Origin: Chromera velia
Taxonomy: Eukaryota > Sar > Chromeraceae
DNA: 64,000 nt
Direction: 5' to 3'
Assembly: GCA_018398765.1 (NCBI GenBank)
Contig: JAHBMJ010004449.1
Location: 1 to 64,000, forward strand
The translations under genes and the position numbers were made by a program. Below are positions 24,389-34,538 of this stretch, one piece after another. The first letter of the stretch is position 1, and each line of letters starts with the position of its first letter. The notes below the pieces were generated by a model that saw only the letters and a list, made by a program, of their open reading frames with translations, was not told the DNA's origin and ran no database searches.

Positions 24389-25158
24389 CTACCCGCTCTG
24401 AACTGTCTCCTTCAAGTCCGTTTCTTCTCCCTGCCTTTCTTCCTCTCCTTCACCTTCTGGTTCCGATGCATCCGTATCCCCCAATTCATTCTGAGTGAAC
24501 CCGGGCCACTTGGGGATCTCCAAATGCATACTCGGACCCTGGAACGGCGCAGGGCCCCCACCGGGCTGCATGCCTAGTTTGCCTGACCCCCCCGCGAGGT
24601 AGTTCACGGACGCCGCGTCTGCCTCTCCACAGTCCCAGACATCGTTGTCTGAGAGCACGCCCTTCACTCCTCTCTCGATGGTCGAGCAAATCGAGGGCAG
24701 CGCAAGCACGTTCGTCTCTGCACAGACAAAACNGGGGGGGGAATGTACGGATGGCGATCAAGTGGGACACATGTCTTTCCTGCGAGTCTGTGTCATTATG
24801 CTTTTTTGGCTGTCCTTTTCTGTCCCCCATTTTTTCGTCTTTTTGTACCTACAACCTGACCCTAGCATCTGCCAAAAACTCTCTCTCTCTTACTCAATCA
24901 GGCAGGCACCTACTGTTTCCTCGACCGCTTCCTTCTCACAGCTGCATGATCGAACCACCTGCCGGTCGACCCACGTACCCACCTGCCGAAAAGGGTTCCT
25001 CGATGAAGTGTCCAATCTCCTCAATCGCAAACAGACCCCATGCCACCATCAGCATCGCAGCCACAGTCCAGTCTCCAAATTTAGACACCAGAGCAAGAGG
25101 GAGGGTCGCACAGAAAATTGACAGCAGCCGAGAAGTGTGCCGAGAGTACGAGAGCGGG

Positions 25159-25202
<44 letters not shown>

Positions 25203-27881
25203 TACATTAATACATGTACATACATATGCAGTCATGCGCAGACCTCTCGTTCGAACTCCTCACTTGCAGAGACTCCATCTAACTCGTTTCCGTCTGTGCT
25301 TTCTACTTTCTTGCACACGAGCAGATGATGAGACAGAAAGTACGAAAAGGCAAAAAAATGAAGGGAGAAGACAGCGACTGACCAGGCGACTTGAGGATTC
25401 TCTCACACTTTCCCAGGTTGTCGATCATGTCCCCCACCATTTGCTGGGATCTGACGATCATCGGGACAGCGTACATGGTGGAATACTCAATGTCCCCGTA
25501 GAAGGGAACTCCGTCCTTGGGAGGGGGCAGGGCGACGGTGTAGCTGTCCCCCTTCTTGCCCTTTCCCTCCTTTCTGCTCGGGGCTCTGGAGAAGTTTTTC
25601 TGAAGAAACCTGTTGCGCCCGTCCGAGCCGTCAGGAATTCTCCCGCCTCGGAGGGCCGCCTTCATGGCCTCCTGCTCGAACTGCTTTTTTGCACGCATAC
25701 AAAAAGAAGGAGAAAGATGCACAGTCTTTCATACACATAGAAAAACAAAGACATGCACGGATGGGACAGAAGAAAGGGAGAGGAAGAGAGACACGAGACA
25801 GAAAGAAACTATCCCCCCCCCCCCTCTCTCTCTCTCACACACACACACACGCATTCAGACCGTGCCCGAAAGAAACGAAGAGAGACAGAAGCGCACGGAA
25901 GGAAAATCGAACGACAGCCAGATACGAGGAGGGAGGACCCACCTTGAAGACGATCAACGGAATATTCTCCTGTTCGAACAGCCAGGTCTTCTCCTGCTCT
26001 GTCAATTCGATCCCGAAGTCCTCCAGGATTCTCAAAACCTCGGGGGGGTCTCTGATACCCTGCAGGCAGAGGAGGGAATGAAAAAGGGACAGAGTGAGTG
26101 AGAAGGAGCGGAAAGAAGGGAAAGAGGGCATGACGAGAAATCAGATAAAAGGCAGACAGAGATTTGCCTATCATGAGCGGAGAAAGGCGGATGACGGCAC
26201 TTGCGCACATGCACAAAAGAAATACCGAACAGAAGTGCAAGGTCTCTGACAGAAACGTGGAGACAAAGCAGTGGAGGAAACAAGGAAGGACGACGGCCGA
26301 TCGGACGAGCAGGTGACGAGAAGATTGGAGGCAGGCAGGCAGAGTGAATAAAATGACCTCCCTACCTACCTACCTGCAGATGCTGCTTCATAACAAAAGG
26401 GGACAAACAAACAAAGGCCCCCAAAGTCCGATGATAGGAGGGGTCGGTTGCACTGAACACGAAGGTCGCCATCTCCCGAGACTTGTTCACAATCGCACCC
26501 CACACCTTCCTAGCCTCCCACCAACGATCATAACTCGCATTCGTCCGAAACACCTGCATAAATGCATGCATGCATATCGGCTCCACAAGACTCACCATGA
26601 ACACAAGAATGATTCCGATGATCGCACTACGGTCACAATTCCCAAGCATAAATTCTCGCAAATCACGGTGCCTCTCGGACATCATCTTCAAAGAGTGAAG
26701 ACCAGGGTCATTCTTCGGTGTGTGCGGCTGTTCAGCGGGTGTTTCCACGCTTGATCACCACACCACCCTGCCCCCACCAAAGTCAGACCAACATTCTTAT
26801 CACCCCCCCTCCACTCGATGGCGGCTACCCAAATGCACTGACTATCACAACTCTTGGTGATCCAAAAACCCTAGACAGGACAGAATAGAGCAGTAAGAAG
26901 GGGGAGGGAAGGCTCGAAACCTTACCGTCCAGCACTCTCATCACTCTTGATACTCGAGGGAGAAAGTGGGGAAAGGATGAATGGGGATGAGCTGACGCAC
27001 GCACGATGGGGCACGGAGAAGGAAGAAAGTGGAAGAAGTGTCAGACCGAAATATTTTGGGACACGTGCGAGAAAAACACGTCGGTACAGAGTCACGCTGA
27101 AGGAGTCACGCCTGACACAGAGGGGTAAAGACTCCCCTAAAGATTCAGCTGACCAGCAAAAGTGAGAGTGCGGATGCCAGCACTGTATGTGGGAGTGTGG
27201 GGATGTCCTGGAACCACACGGGAGAGTAGTCGTGGAGAGCGGTGATCGCAGCGGCCCACGCAGTGCTGCAGATGTCACACGGGCATTGCAAGTAGCCGGT
27301 TGAAAGGAAGGGTGGGTCAGAGCGTCATTTAGTCAGAGGGAAAGAGGCTGATCGATTCCGAAAGGAGCATCACAATTGACCCGAGAGCATACTCCGATAT
27401 GCACCCTACGTAGCATGAAAGACAACGTAGGATTGGTGATATGACGGAAGCAGTCAGAGAGGAGTCGAGAGGCCCTGTGTGCGAGCGCAGGAAACTCCTA
27501 CAGGCAAACGATGCCAAGAGGAGAAGAGAAGGAAGAGGGGCACTGCCTGTGAACACCTTCTGCTGCTGACTTGGACACAAGATGCGAGGAGATCCTTCTG
27601 TAGATCTTGGACTTTGGGATGGACGCAAGGTTCTGGAACCAATCCTCCGAGGAGTACCTCTGTTTGCTCAGAGCAGTGGCTGTGGCGGGGTGCTCATCAG
27701 AGAGGGGCCTCAAAAAGGAGGCAGGTGCAGGGGCACGGCTGGAGGCTGAAGAAGAAGAAGGAGACGCTTGTCTTGAGTCCCTTCGACGCAAAAGAGAAGA
27801 GGCAGAGGAGGTATCTGGAACGAAAGCGTGCGAGCTGCCCAGGCAGCAGGCTGTCAAAAGAACACTTCGAGAAAACTTCAT
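24389..27881 (-). CDS. Bestrophin-family anion channel, predicted plastid-targeted, seven exons
   Basis: Exons 27881-27577, 27265-27154, 26553-26374, 26059-25943, 25680-25383, 25159-24983 and 24717-24389 join in consistent phases to 505 residues. Recognised blocks are those of the plant/algal bestrophin-like (UPF0187, thylakoid VCCN type) family: SSEDW near the start, TAWAAAITAL with IPTLPHTVL, then FRTNASYDRWWEARKVWGA at exon 3, PLSYSRHTSR, and IEEIGHFIEEPF in exon 6. Function known for the family: membrane chloride/anion conductance, in plastids tuning proton motive force. The N-terminus MKFSRSVLLTACCLG-SSHA-FVP looks like a signal peptide followed by a Ser/Ala-rich transit peptide starting with Phe, as in complex plastids. 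The first donor (TTGT|GTCCAAG) is weak but is the only one giving the conserved frame. The exon 5 start could be three bases earlier. Introns hold CA and C/T tracts. Confidence 0.87.
24718..24982 (-). other. Bestrophin intron 6 with an undetermined base
   Basis: The only ambiguous base (n at 24733) lies here next to a G run near the acceptor, so it does not affect the coding sequence. It probably marks an assembly or homopolymer problem. Confidence 0.8.
25163..25199. repeat. CA microsatellite in bestrophin intron 5
   Basis: A CA tract (TG on the coding strand) abuts the acceptor of exon 6, so it may serve as part of the 3' splice-site tract. Confidence 0.9.
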
Positions 27882-29593
27882 TGCACTTTCGATAGAAAAG
27901 AATGAAAGATACCGGTCTGAAGCGTCTGTCGAGTAGAGTGGAAGACTGCAGAATCAAGGAGACGTGCACGTCACTTGAGTGGGACCCAAGACAAGCGGCG
28001 AAAGTTTTTGCTCTTGCGCCTACACACCGGCTGTACTCCTTTAGGGGCGGTAGGCGTTGCTCTTCAAGAATGCTGAATAGGAGAGTAGAAAGAACGGCTT
28101 CAGGTCACGGAAAGTTTGACACAATGCTGTAGCTCTTCAAGCAGCGTCTCTGACTGACATCTGACTGACGCACGCCAAAACCCATGGCCGGGTCGACGGC
28201 CCCGGAAAGCTCATGCAGACGGGGAAAGCGGAGCGCGGCCAGGGGGCACTTATGAATAATTTTTAGCCCTATATAGTCGGCATTGTCTTCAACGAGGCCC
28301 CCACCCAAATCTTGAAAAGGCATGCCGGAGCCAAAATGGACTAGGACAAGAGAGACCTCTGACTCTGGCTGTGATAAAGGTAAGGGGGGAGCTTGTCGGA
28401 TAATATATTTCTCTAGTGAAGCAACAGTCTTCTCTTTTTTTAAGTCTTTATACATACTCTTTTGTAGTATGGACCTCTGCTGATTCCCATCATGAGGAGC
28501 CTGGTTGATATAGCTGCCGGAGCGCACCTGAACGAGGTGGGGTTAGGCGATGCGGGGGAGACTTTCTCGGGTCTCCAATTCCTCTCCGAAATCGGCAGGC
28601 TTCCGGTGTTGCAGTTCTGTGCGCTGCTCTTCCGCCCTTTGCCTAGGTGCATCCTGGTAACTTGGTAGTCAGCCAGAAATAGGGGGGCGGTTACCAGGTT
28701 GGCCGGTAACCTGCCCAGCCGAGTCACGGCACCGCGGGCCCACGCCGCGGCCCGATCGACGTCCGTGCAGCCGCTACGCGGCCTTAGCACAATAGGGGCC
28801 GCCGCGACCGTGCCCGGCGCGTCAGGCATGCTTGCAATACCCGTGCTTGCGATACCCGTGCGCGCGGCCAAACTTAGAAGTTTCAAGATGTCGAAAGGCA
28901 AACTGTTCACACAGATTCCAGCTGTCATTCTTCCTTTACAGGGTGGTGCAGAAGTTGGATTGCAAAAGCCCGGAAAATGTGCATTCTGTCAGTTTGGGTG
29001 GAAATCGGTTCGCATTGACCGTTGTGTAAGACATTTGATAAAGACAGCTGGTTCTACTGGGTACAACTGCAAGAGCGTTCCAGAAGACGCGTTCCAGACG
29101 CGTGTTTTGTGCATGTGTGTATGCTTTCATGCCGCATGAATGTGTTTCATCGATTTTCATGCATGTTATTCGCTTGTTGTGCGTGCATATGAGTTTCATA
29201 CGTGAAAGAAAAACAGTTTTAGGATTCAAAAGTTTTCGTGTCTTTCGAATGCGGCCAGATTTTTTTTTAATTTTTTTTCTATAATTTTTTTTTCTATATT
29301 TTTTTTTAATTTTTTTTTTTAGATTTTTATTTTTGTTTTTTTTTTTAATTATATGGCCGGTAAACCAGTAACCTGGCCATTGTTAAAAAATTGGTCTAGC
29401 CCGGCCAGGTAACCGGTTACCCGGTAATTACCCGGCCATCATACAACTAGGGCCCTTTGTCCAAAGCCAGTCGCACACTCTTACTGCTCGCGTTCTGCGT
29501 CTTTCTGTCGAGTGCGGCTGTTTTCCTGGCATCGGACCTCTATCTGCAGAGCGTCTTGACAAGCAGCCGCGCCCACTGGTCACATCATTGCAG
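27882..29593. other. Intergenic region with dispersed repeat pieces
   Basis: No gene supported. It contains a 31-bp segment (28324-28354) shared with 39714-39744, two CCGG/TAACC-rich palindromic patches (28688-28715 and 29352-29440) and a T-rich stretch (29262-29347) just before the second patch. These look like remains of transposable elements. A hydrophobic open stretch at 29460-29570 might be an upstream exon of the next gene, but I cannot place its borders. Confidence 0.4.
28688..29440. repeat. Pair of CCGG/TAACC palindromic patches, possible element ends
   Basis: GGTTACCAGGTTGGCCGGTAA at the left and GGCCGGTAAACCAGTAACC plus CCAGGTAACCGGTTACCCGG at the right are built from the same inverted words. 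They could be ends of one nonautonomous element. No clear target duplication was seen, so this is tentative. Confidence 0.25.
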
Positions 29594-30348
29594 TTGTCGC
29601 CCAAGCCTGGGCTACAGGCTTGCTCTTTGCCTGGCGGACCTTCCCCCGGACTTTTACGGCAGTTCAGATCCAAACGGAAGGGGGTTCAGCGGACGGGCGA
29701 AGAGCCCTTGACTTTCTGTCCTCCTTCACGATGGACAGAAAGGCTCTTTTCGACATGTCCCGGTTTATGGGCTTCCCGTATGCCGTGGAAGGAGTGAGGA
29801 TGAGTGAGGGAACACGGGGGGGTGGAGACGAGGGCGGGCGGTGGGATGGAGGCCTTAGTGACATCTGGTGGCATAGAAGGGAACGACGGGAATGCAGGGG
29901 AGGGAGAGGGGCAGGAGAAGGAAGGGTCCATGACATAGTTCCAGCGCATGGGTGGGAGGTTTCAGCCTCTTGTTGCTTGGGTTGAGGGGCCTCGGGAGGA
30001 GAGGAGGAGGGAGAGGGGGCTTCTCTTGTTTGCCGTCACTCTCCTCTCCTTCGACCTACTCTCTGATGCTGCAGTGGCTGGCATCATGTTAGGTTTGGGG
30101 AGGGAGACAACGAAGTTTCAGTGGTTCGGCGTCACTGTAGCTATCCTGACAGTGTTCGATCTTGCAAATGTGTGGCTTGTATGCGAAGACTCAGTCAACA
30201 ACCAGGTTGAGGGGCGGGGGGGTGGGGAGGGGAGGATCTGGGGGGTGCAACAAGGTCGTCAAGGCCAATCTGATGTTGCATCCAAATCAGACTCCCCTCT
30301 TTGCGGCTTTCAACAGAAAACAGTGGGACCTTGTTCAATGTCTCATCG
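29594..30348 (+). CDS. Putative multi-pass membrane protein, partial exon set
   Basis: Three exon-like segments join in phase: 29594-29793 (after CATTGCAG, before GGA|GTGAGG), 29966-30205 (after GTTTCAG, before CAG|GTTGAG), and about 30253-30348 (ending ATCG|GTAGAAG; start uncertain, 30253 or 30265). Segment 1 starts with two bases of a split codon and encodes AWATGLLFAWRTFP and MDRKALFDMSRFMGFPYAVEG. Segment 2 holds two hydrophobic helices (LLLFAVTLLSFDLLSDAAVA and FGVTVAILTVFDLANVWLV) with an acidic residue inside the first, somewhat reminiscent of XK-related scramblases. Segment 3 has an ankyrin-like reading (PLFAAFNRKQWDLVQCLI). I found neither the first exon with ATG nor a terminal exon, and a TE-like stretch lies just upstream. 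It could be a broken gene. The family is not recognised with any certainty. Confidence 0.45.
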
Positions 30349-31259
30349 GTAGAAGAGCAGTACAGAGTGGGGAAGAAGAACAGATCTTACCTCTTCTCTT
30401 GTTCTGGGCACCATAACCAAGAGACCCCACCTTTCAGCCAACGAGGCGACGGCACTGAGGTGACAGTGGAAGAATGATGACGGGTTATGAAGTTTAAAGG
30501 GGGAGGGAGGGGCCGGATATTCATCAAACATAAACATAACAAGAAAGAAAAGAAGTATACACATTATAGAATTGATCTCTTCATGTTCCTGTCCTTATGG
30601 TCGATCTACTGACCAAACTTTTTCATCCCCGTCTGAGGGGGGGTTCTCAGCCTGCTCTTGGTAGGGAACCCCAGAAGGGAGAAATAAGGATGGTCATTGA
30701 AGACGGATGAAAGAAAACACAGACTATTTGAAGGAAAAAAGAGGCCAGAGAGAGGGGGAGAGAGAGAGAATAATGGAGACGGAGAAGCCGTATGAAAGGA
30801 AGAAAAGAAAAAGAGTGGAAGAAGGATAGAAATTAAGGGGGGAAAAAGGGAACCAGGAGAGAAGATTAGCAGAAAGAGACACCGAACACGGCAACACACA
30901 GAAGCAAAGGTGAAAAGAGCGGTAAACAAAATGATAAGGGAATGAAAATATATTTGTATGCAGACAACGAGTGACAGCGATGAGGAGATCGAGCATGAGC
31001 TGGAACCAACGGAAGGAAAGAGGGGGGGAGGGAGGGAGAGAGAGAAGCACTAGAAAGAAGGGAGACGGACGAGGAGCCTAACATACGGAAATAAAATATA
31101 GACAGAAAGACAAGTAGGATAATTTGAAAAAGGATAAATATATGCACACAGGCACCCAGAAAGAGGAAAAGAAAAGATTACATAAAAGAATAGAGAAAGA
31201 TATGAGGGAGAGGAAAGTGGGAAAAAGAACGAGAGAGAGCAAAAGAAAAAGAGATAGAG

Positions 31260-31263
31260 ACAG

Positions 31264-31303
<40 letters not shown>

Positions 31304-31587
31304 TAGCTAGTAGACAGATAGATAAACAGACCAACCAACCGACCGACCGACAGACTAGCAAACAGACAGACAGTCAAACAGTCATACAGATAGATAGACA
31401 GACCGACAGACTAGCAAACAGACAGACAGACAGCCAGACAGACAGATTGACCGACCAACAGACTAGCAAACAGACAGACAGACAGTCACACAGACAGAGA
31501 GACGGACCAACAGACTAGCAAACAGACAGACAGACAGACAGTTAGACAGTCATACAGACAGACAAACAGACCGACAAACTAGCAGAC

Positions 31588-31619
<32 letters not shown>

Positions 31620-31740
31620 TAGCAAACAGACAGACAGACAGACAGATAAACAGTCAAACAGTCATACACATAGACAGACAGACCGATAGACTAGCAAACA
31701 GATAGACAGATAGAGACTCTGAAACAGACAGACAGACAGA
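31260..31740. repeat. GACA minisatellite with higher-order units
   Basis: About 480 bp of GACA/CAGA tetranucleotides in which the word ACTAGCA-AACAGAC recurs near 31353, 31409, 31461, 31513, 31577, 31617 and 31689, giving spacings of 40-72 bp. So it is a nested repeat, not a plain tetranucleotide run. Confidence 0.85.
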
Positions 31741-32306
31741 AAAAAAAAAAGAGAGAGAGAGAAAGGGCGGGGGAAGGAGGGAGAAAGAAGGGAGACGGGA
31801 ATACTGACAAACAGAAAGGAAGTATAGACAGAAAGACAGAGGAGACAAAAGACTTAAAGACACGCACGCACATGGGAATCCTGAAAGAATCAAAAAGAGG
31901 GAGAAAAACGATAAAAAAGAACGAATAGAGAAAAATAAAAAAGAGTGAAGGAGGCTGGAAAGGCGGAAGGGAAGAAAAAAAACCAGAGCAGGGAAAAGAA
32001 GCAGTAGTGAGGAGTGATCATTAGGAGGGGGGGGGAGTGGAAGATGGTAGTGAGGGAAAAGGGTACGGCAAAAACTCCAATTCTTTTCCACAATCGCTCC
32101 CGCATCTTCCAACGCTCCCAAATTCTAACTGTTTCCCTGACTATTCTATACGTCCAAGTCGCCCAGCAGAGCGTCCCGTCTCCACTGACAGCGCACCTAT
32201 GGTGGTCGCAACACTGCGTAATTACCATCCTTCTGACGTCCCTACTGTAAATATATAAACCAACCACAAAAAAGGAAAGACACGCATAGTACACATGTAT
32301 GCATAT

Positions 32307-32478
32307 ACACACTCACCCACACACAAACGCACACACGTATGCACACACACACATACACACACACATATACACACACACATACGTATGCACACACACACAT
32401 ACACAGATACACACATATATATATACACACATACATATACACCACAACACATACATAAACACACACACACACACACAC

Positions 32479-32557
<79 letters not shown>

Positions 32558-32575
32558 TAAACATACGCACATGTA
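32307..32575. repeat. CA/TA microsatellite array
   Basis: A long interrupted (CA)n array with CATA interruptions and a TATATATA core near 32417. Long Cys/Val or His/Thr readings are artefacts. Confidence 0.95.
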
Positions 32576-32809
32576 CACATCTCTCATGTGCTGTCTCAGA
32601 GAAAGAGGCAACAATTATATGAAAGAAGAAGATGAATTTCCTTGATCTTCTTTCTAAGATCCTTCTTTCCGTTTCCCTTTTTTCCTTTTTCTTTCTTCCC
32701 ATCTTCTTTCCTTTTTTTCTTGTTTTTTATCATTATGACTCTCTCTGTTTCTCTTCATTTTTTTCACTGTTCATCTTAGAGTCTCGGTTTCTTTCTCTAT
32801 GTTTATTTA

Positions 32810-32814
<5 letters not shown>

Positions 32815-32876
<62 letters not shown>

Positions 32877-32893
32877 ATGTGTGTGTGTGTGTG
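32815..32893. repeat. CT then GT microsatellite
   Basis: (CT)n from about 32815 to 32863, followed directly by (GT)n to about 32893. Confidence 0.95.
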
Positions 32894-32980
32894 TCTTTTC
32901 TGTCGTTGGCTCAGCCTGGTGCTTTGAAGAGAAAAGAGAGAAACAGACGGATTAACAGATAAAGTACTTATATTGAATTG

Positions 32981-33520
32981 AGGTTTTTCTCCGTTTCTTT
33001 TGAGTTTTTGCTTTGAGGCGCTGCGAGGGAAGGGGATAAAAGAAGAAAGGGGGGGGGGTAAGGGAAATGGGAGGACCCCAGACAGCGCCAAGAGTTCGGC
33101 GACTGTTTCTTCCGGGTGCCGATCGAAACGGAAGTTTTTGGTCGGCTGCATGTGACAGTCAAGCAGACTGGTATATCAAAAGACCGGGCTGTAAATAATT
33201 GTCAAACTTTCCCTAGCACTTGTTCTGGTCAGATCAGTAGCGATGAGATAGGGAAGGAAATTTTTAATGGGAGACACTGACAAAACGGAAATAGGGAGTG
33301 GAAAGATCTAAAAAAGGGAAGGGAAAGCTGGGTTTTCTCCCTCACTGCTCAAAAGAGGAAGTTTTTTCCTGGCTGCAGACCGCCGTGACTGAAAAAACGG
33401 CAGTCAGTGTAGCATGTTGGTTGGTATGGGTAGGATATAGGTGAGGTAGGAGGGAATGAGAAGCAATGAGGGAACCGCTAACATGCTGAGGAGGTTAGAA
33501 AAAGAGGAACCACTGGAGAG
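32981..33520 (+). repeat. Direct repeat copy 1 (about 0.54 kb)
   Basis: It shares an ordered series of blocks with copy 2: GAGGCGCTGC, GCGCCAAGA-TTCGGCGACTG, GGAAGTTTTTGGTCGGCTG, TTTTTTCCTGGCTGCAGACC and ATGCTGAGG...GGAACCACTGG. The copies differ by many substitutions and small indels, so the duplication is not recent. Both copies lie upstream of the gypsy pol region, so an LTR or 5' leader origin is possible. No copy was seen downstream of pol. Confidence 0.75.
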
Positions 33521-33535
33521 CTTTATTCTTTCTTT

Positions 33536-33640
33536 TCTTTCAGAATCTTTCTTTCTTTCTTTCTTTCGTTCGTTCGTTCATTCGTTTGTTCGTTCGTTCG
33601 TTCTTCTTTCCTTCCTTCCTTCCTTCCTTCCTTCCTTCTC

Positions 33641-33671
<31 letters not shown>

Positions 33672-33678
33672 TTTTTCT

Positions 33679-33721
<43 letters not shown>

Positions 33722-33899
33722 CAGACTGTCTGTCTGTCTGTCTGTCTTTCTTTCTTTGTTTCTTTTTTTCTTTTTTTCTTTCTTTCCTTCCTTCTTTCCT
33801 TCCTTCCTTCCTACGTTCCTCCCTTTCCTCTTTGAAAATTCTTTCTTTCTTTTTTTCCTTCTTTTTTTTTTTCTTTCTTTTTTTCTTTTTTTCTTTTTT

Positions 33900-33931
<32 letters not shown>

Positions 33932-33955
33932 TCCATCTTTCTTTCTTTTTTTCTT
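33536..33955. repeat. TTCT/TTCC/CTGT microsatellite block
   Basis: About 400 bp of mixed TTTC, TTCG, TTCC and CTGT tetranucleotides separating the two 0.5-kb repeat copies. Peptides of Phe/Ser or Lys/Arg/Glu read here are artefacts. Confidence 0.95.
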
Positions 33956-33962
33956 CAATCAG

Positions 33963-34492
33963 AGGTTTTTCCCTCCGTGTCCCTGGAGGTTTTCCCCTGA
34001 GGCGCTGCAAGGGGAGGGGGAAAGAAGAAATACAGGGAGATAGAGAAACAGGAGGGCATCAAGTTACTGTGTAGCGCCAAGAATTCGGCGACTGTTTCTT
34101 TCGGGTGCCAAATCGGAAGTTTTTGGTCGGCTGTGATAGTCAAGCAGGCTAGTATGTCAAAAGACCGGACTCAGTCTGCAAATGACTGTCAAACCTTCCC
34201 TAGCTCTTGTTCTGGTCAGAAAAGGTGGGAAAGGGAAGGAAGGGGGGAAACTGACCAAACGGAAATAGAGAGTGGGAAAAGCTGAAAAGGGGAAGGAAAA
34301 GCTAGGTTTTTTCCCTCACTACTCGAAAGAGAAAGTTTTTTCCTGGCTGCAGACCGCCGTGATTGACAAAGCGGTGGTCTGCATAGCATGTTAGTGGTAT
34401 GGTTAGGGTATGGATGAGGGGGGAGGGAATGAGATGCAAGGAGGGAGACGCTGACATGCTGAGGCAGTTGGGAAAGGAGGAACCACTGGCGG
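33963..34492 (+). repeat. Direct repeat copy 2 (about 0.53 kb)
   Basis: Second copy of the repeat at 32981-33520, ending just before the gypsy-type coding region. Confidence 0.75.
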
Positions 34493-34538
34493 GCTTGGGA
34501 CCGTAATTAATGGTACTAAGCAGCAGGTCTGGTTTTCT

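Larger units (their letters stand above)
30349..32980. other. Simple-repeat-rich intergenic region
   Basis: Dominated by GA/GAAA purine-rich DNA, the GACA minisatellite, CA arrays and CT/GT tracts (listed separately). 32040-32260 is a short non-repetitive stretch without a supported gene. Confidence 0.6.

Noticed and set aside
32242-32622. Long Cys/Val and His/Thr open frames
   Set aside because: They are translations of the CA microsatellite and have no non-repeat content.
33456-34074. Long Phe/Ser and Lys/Arg/Glu open frames on both strands
   Set aside because: They are products of the TTCT/TTCC tract, open in several frames at once.
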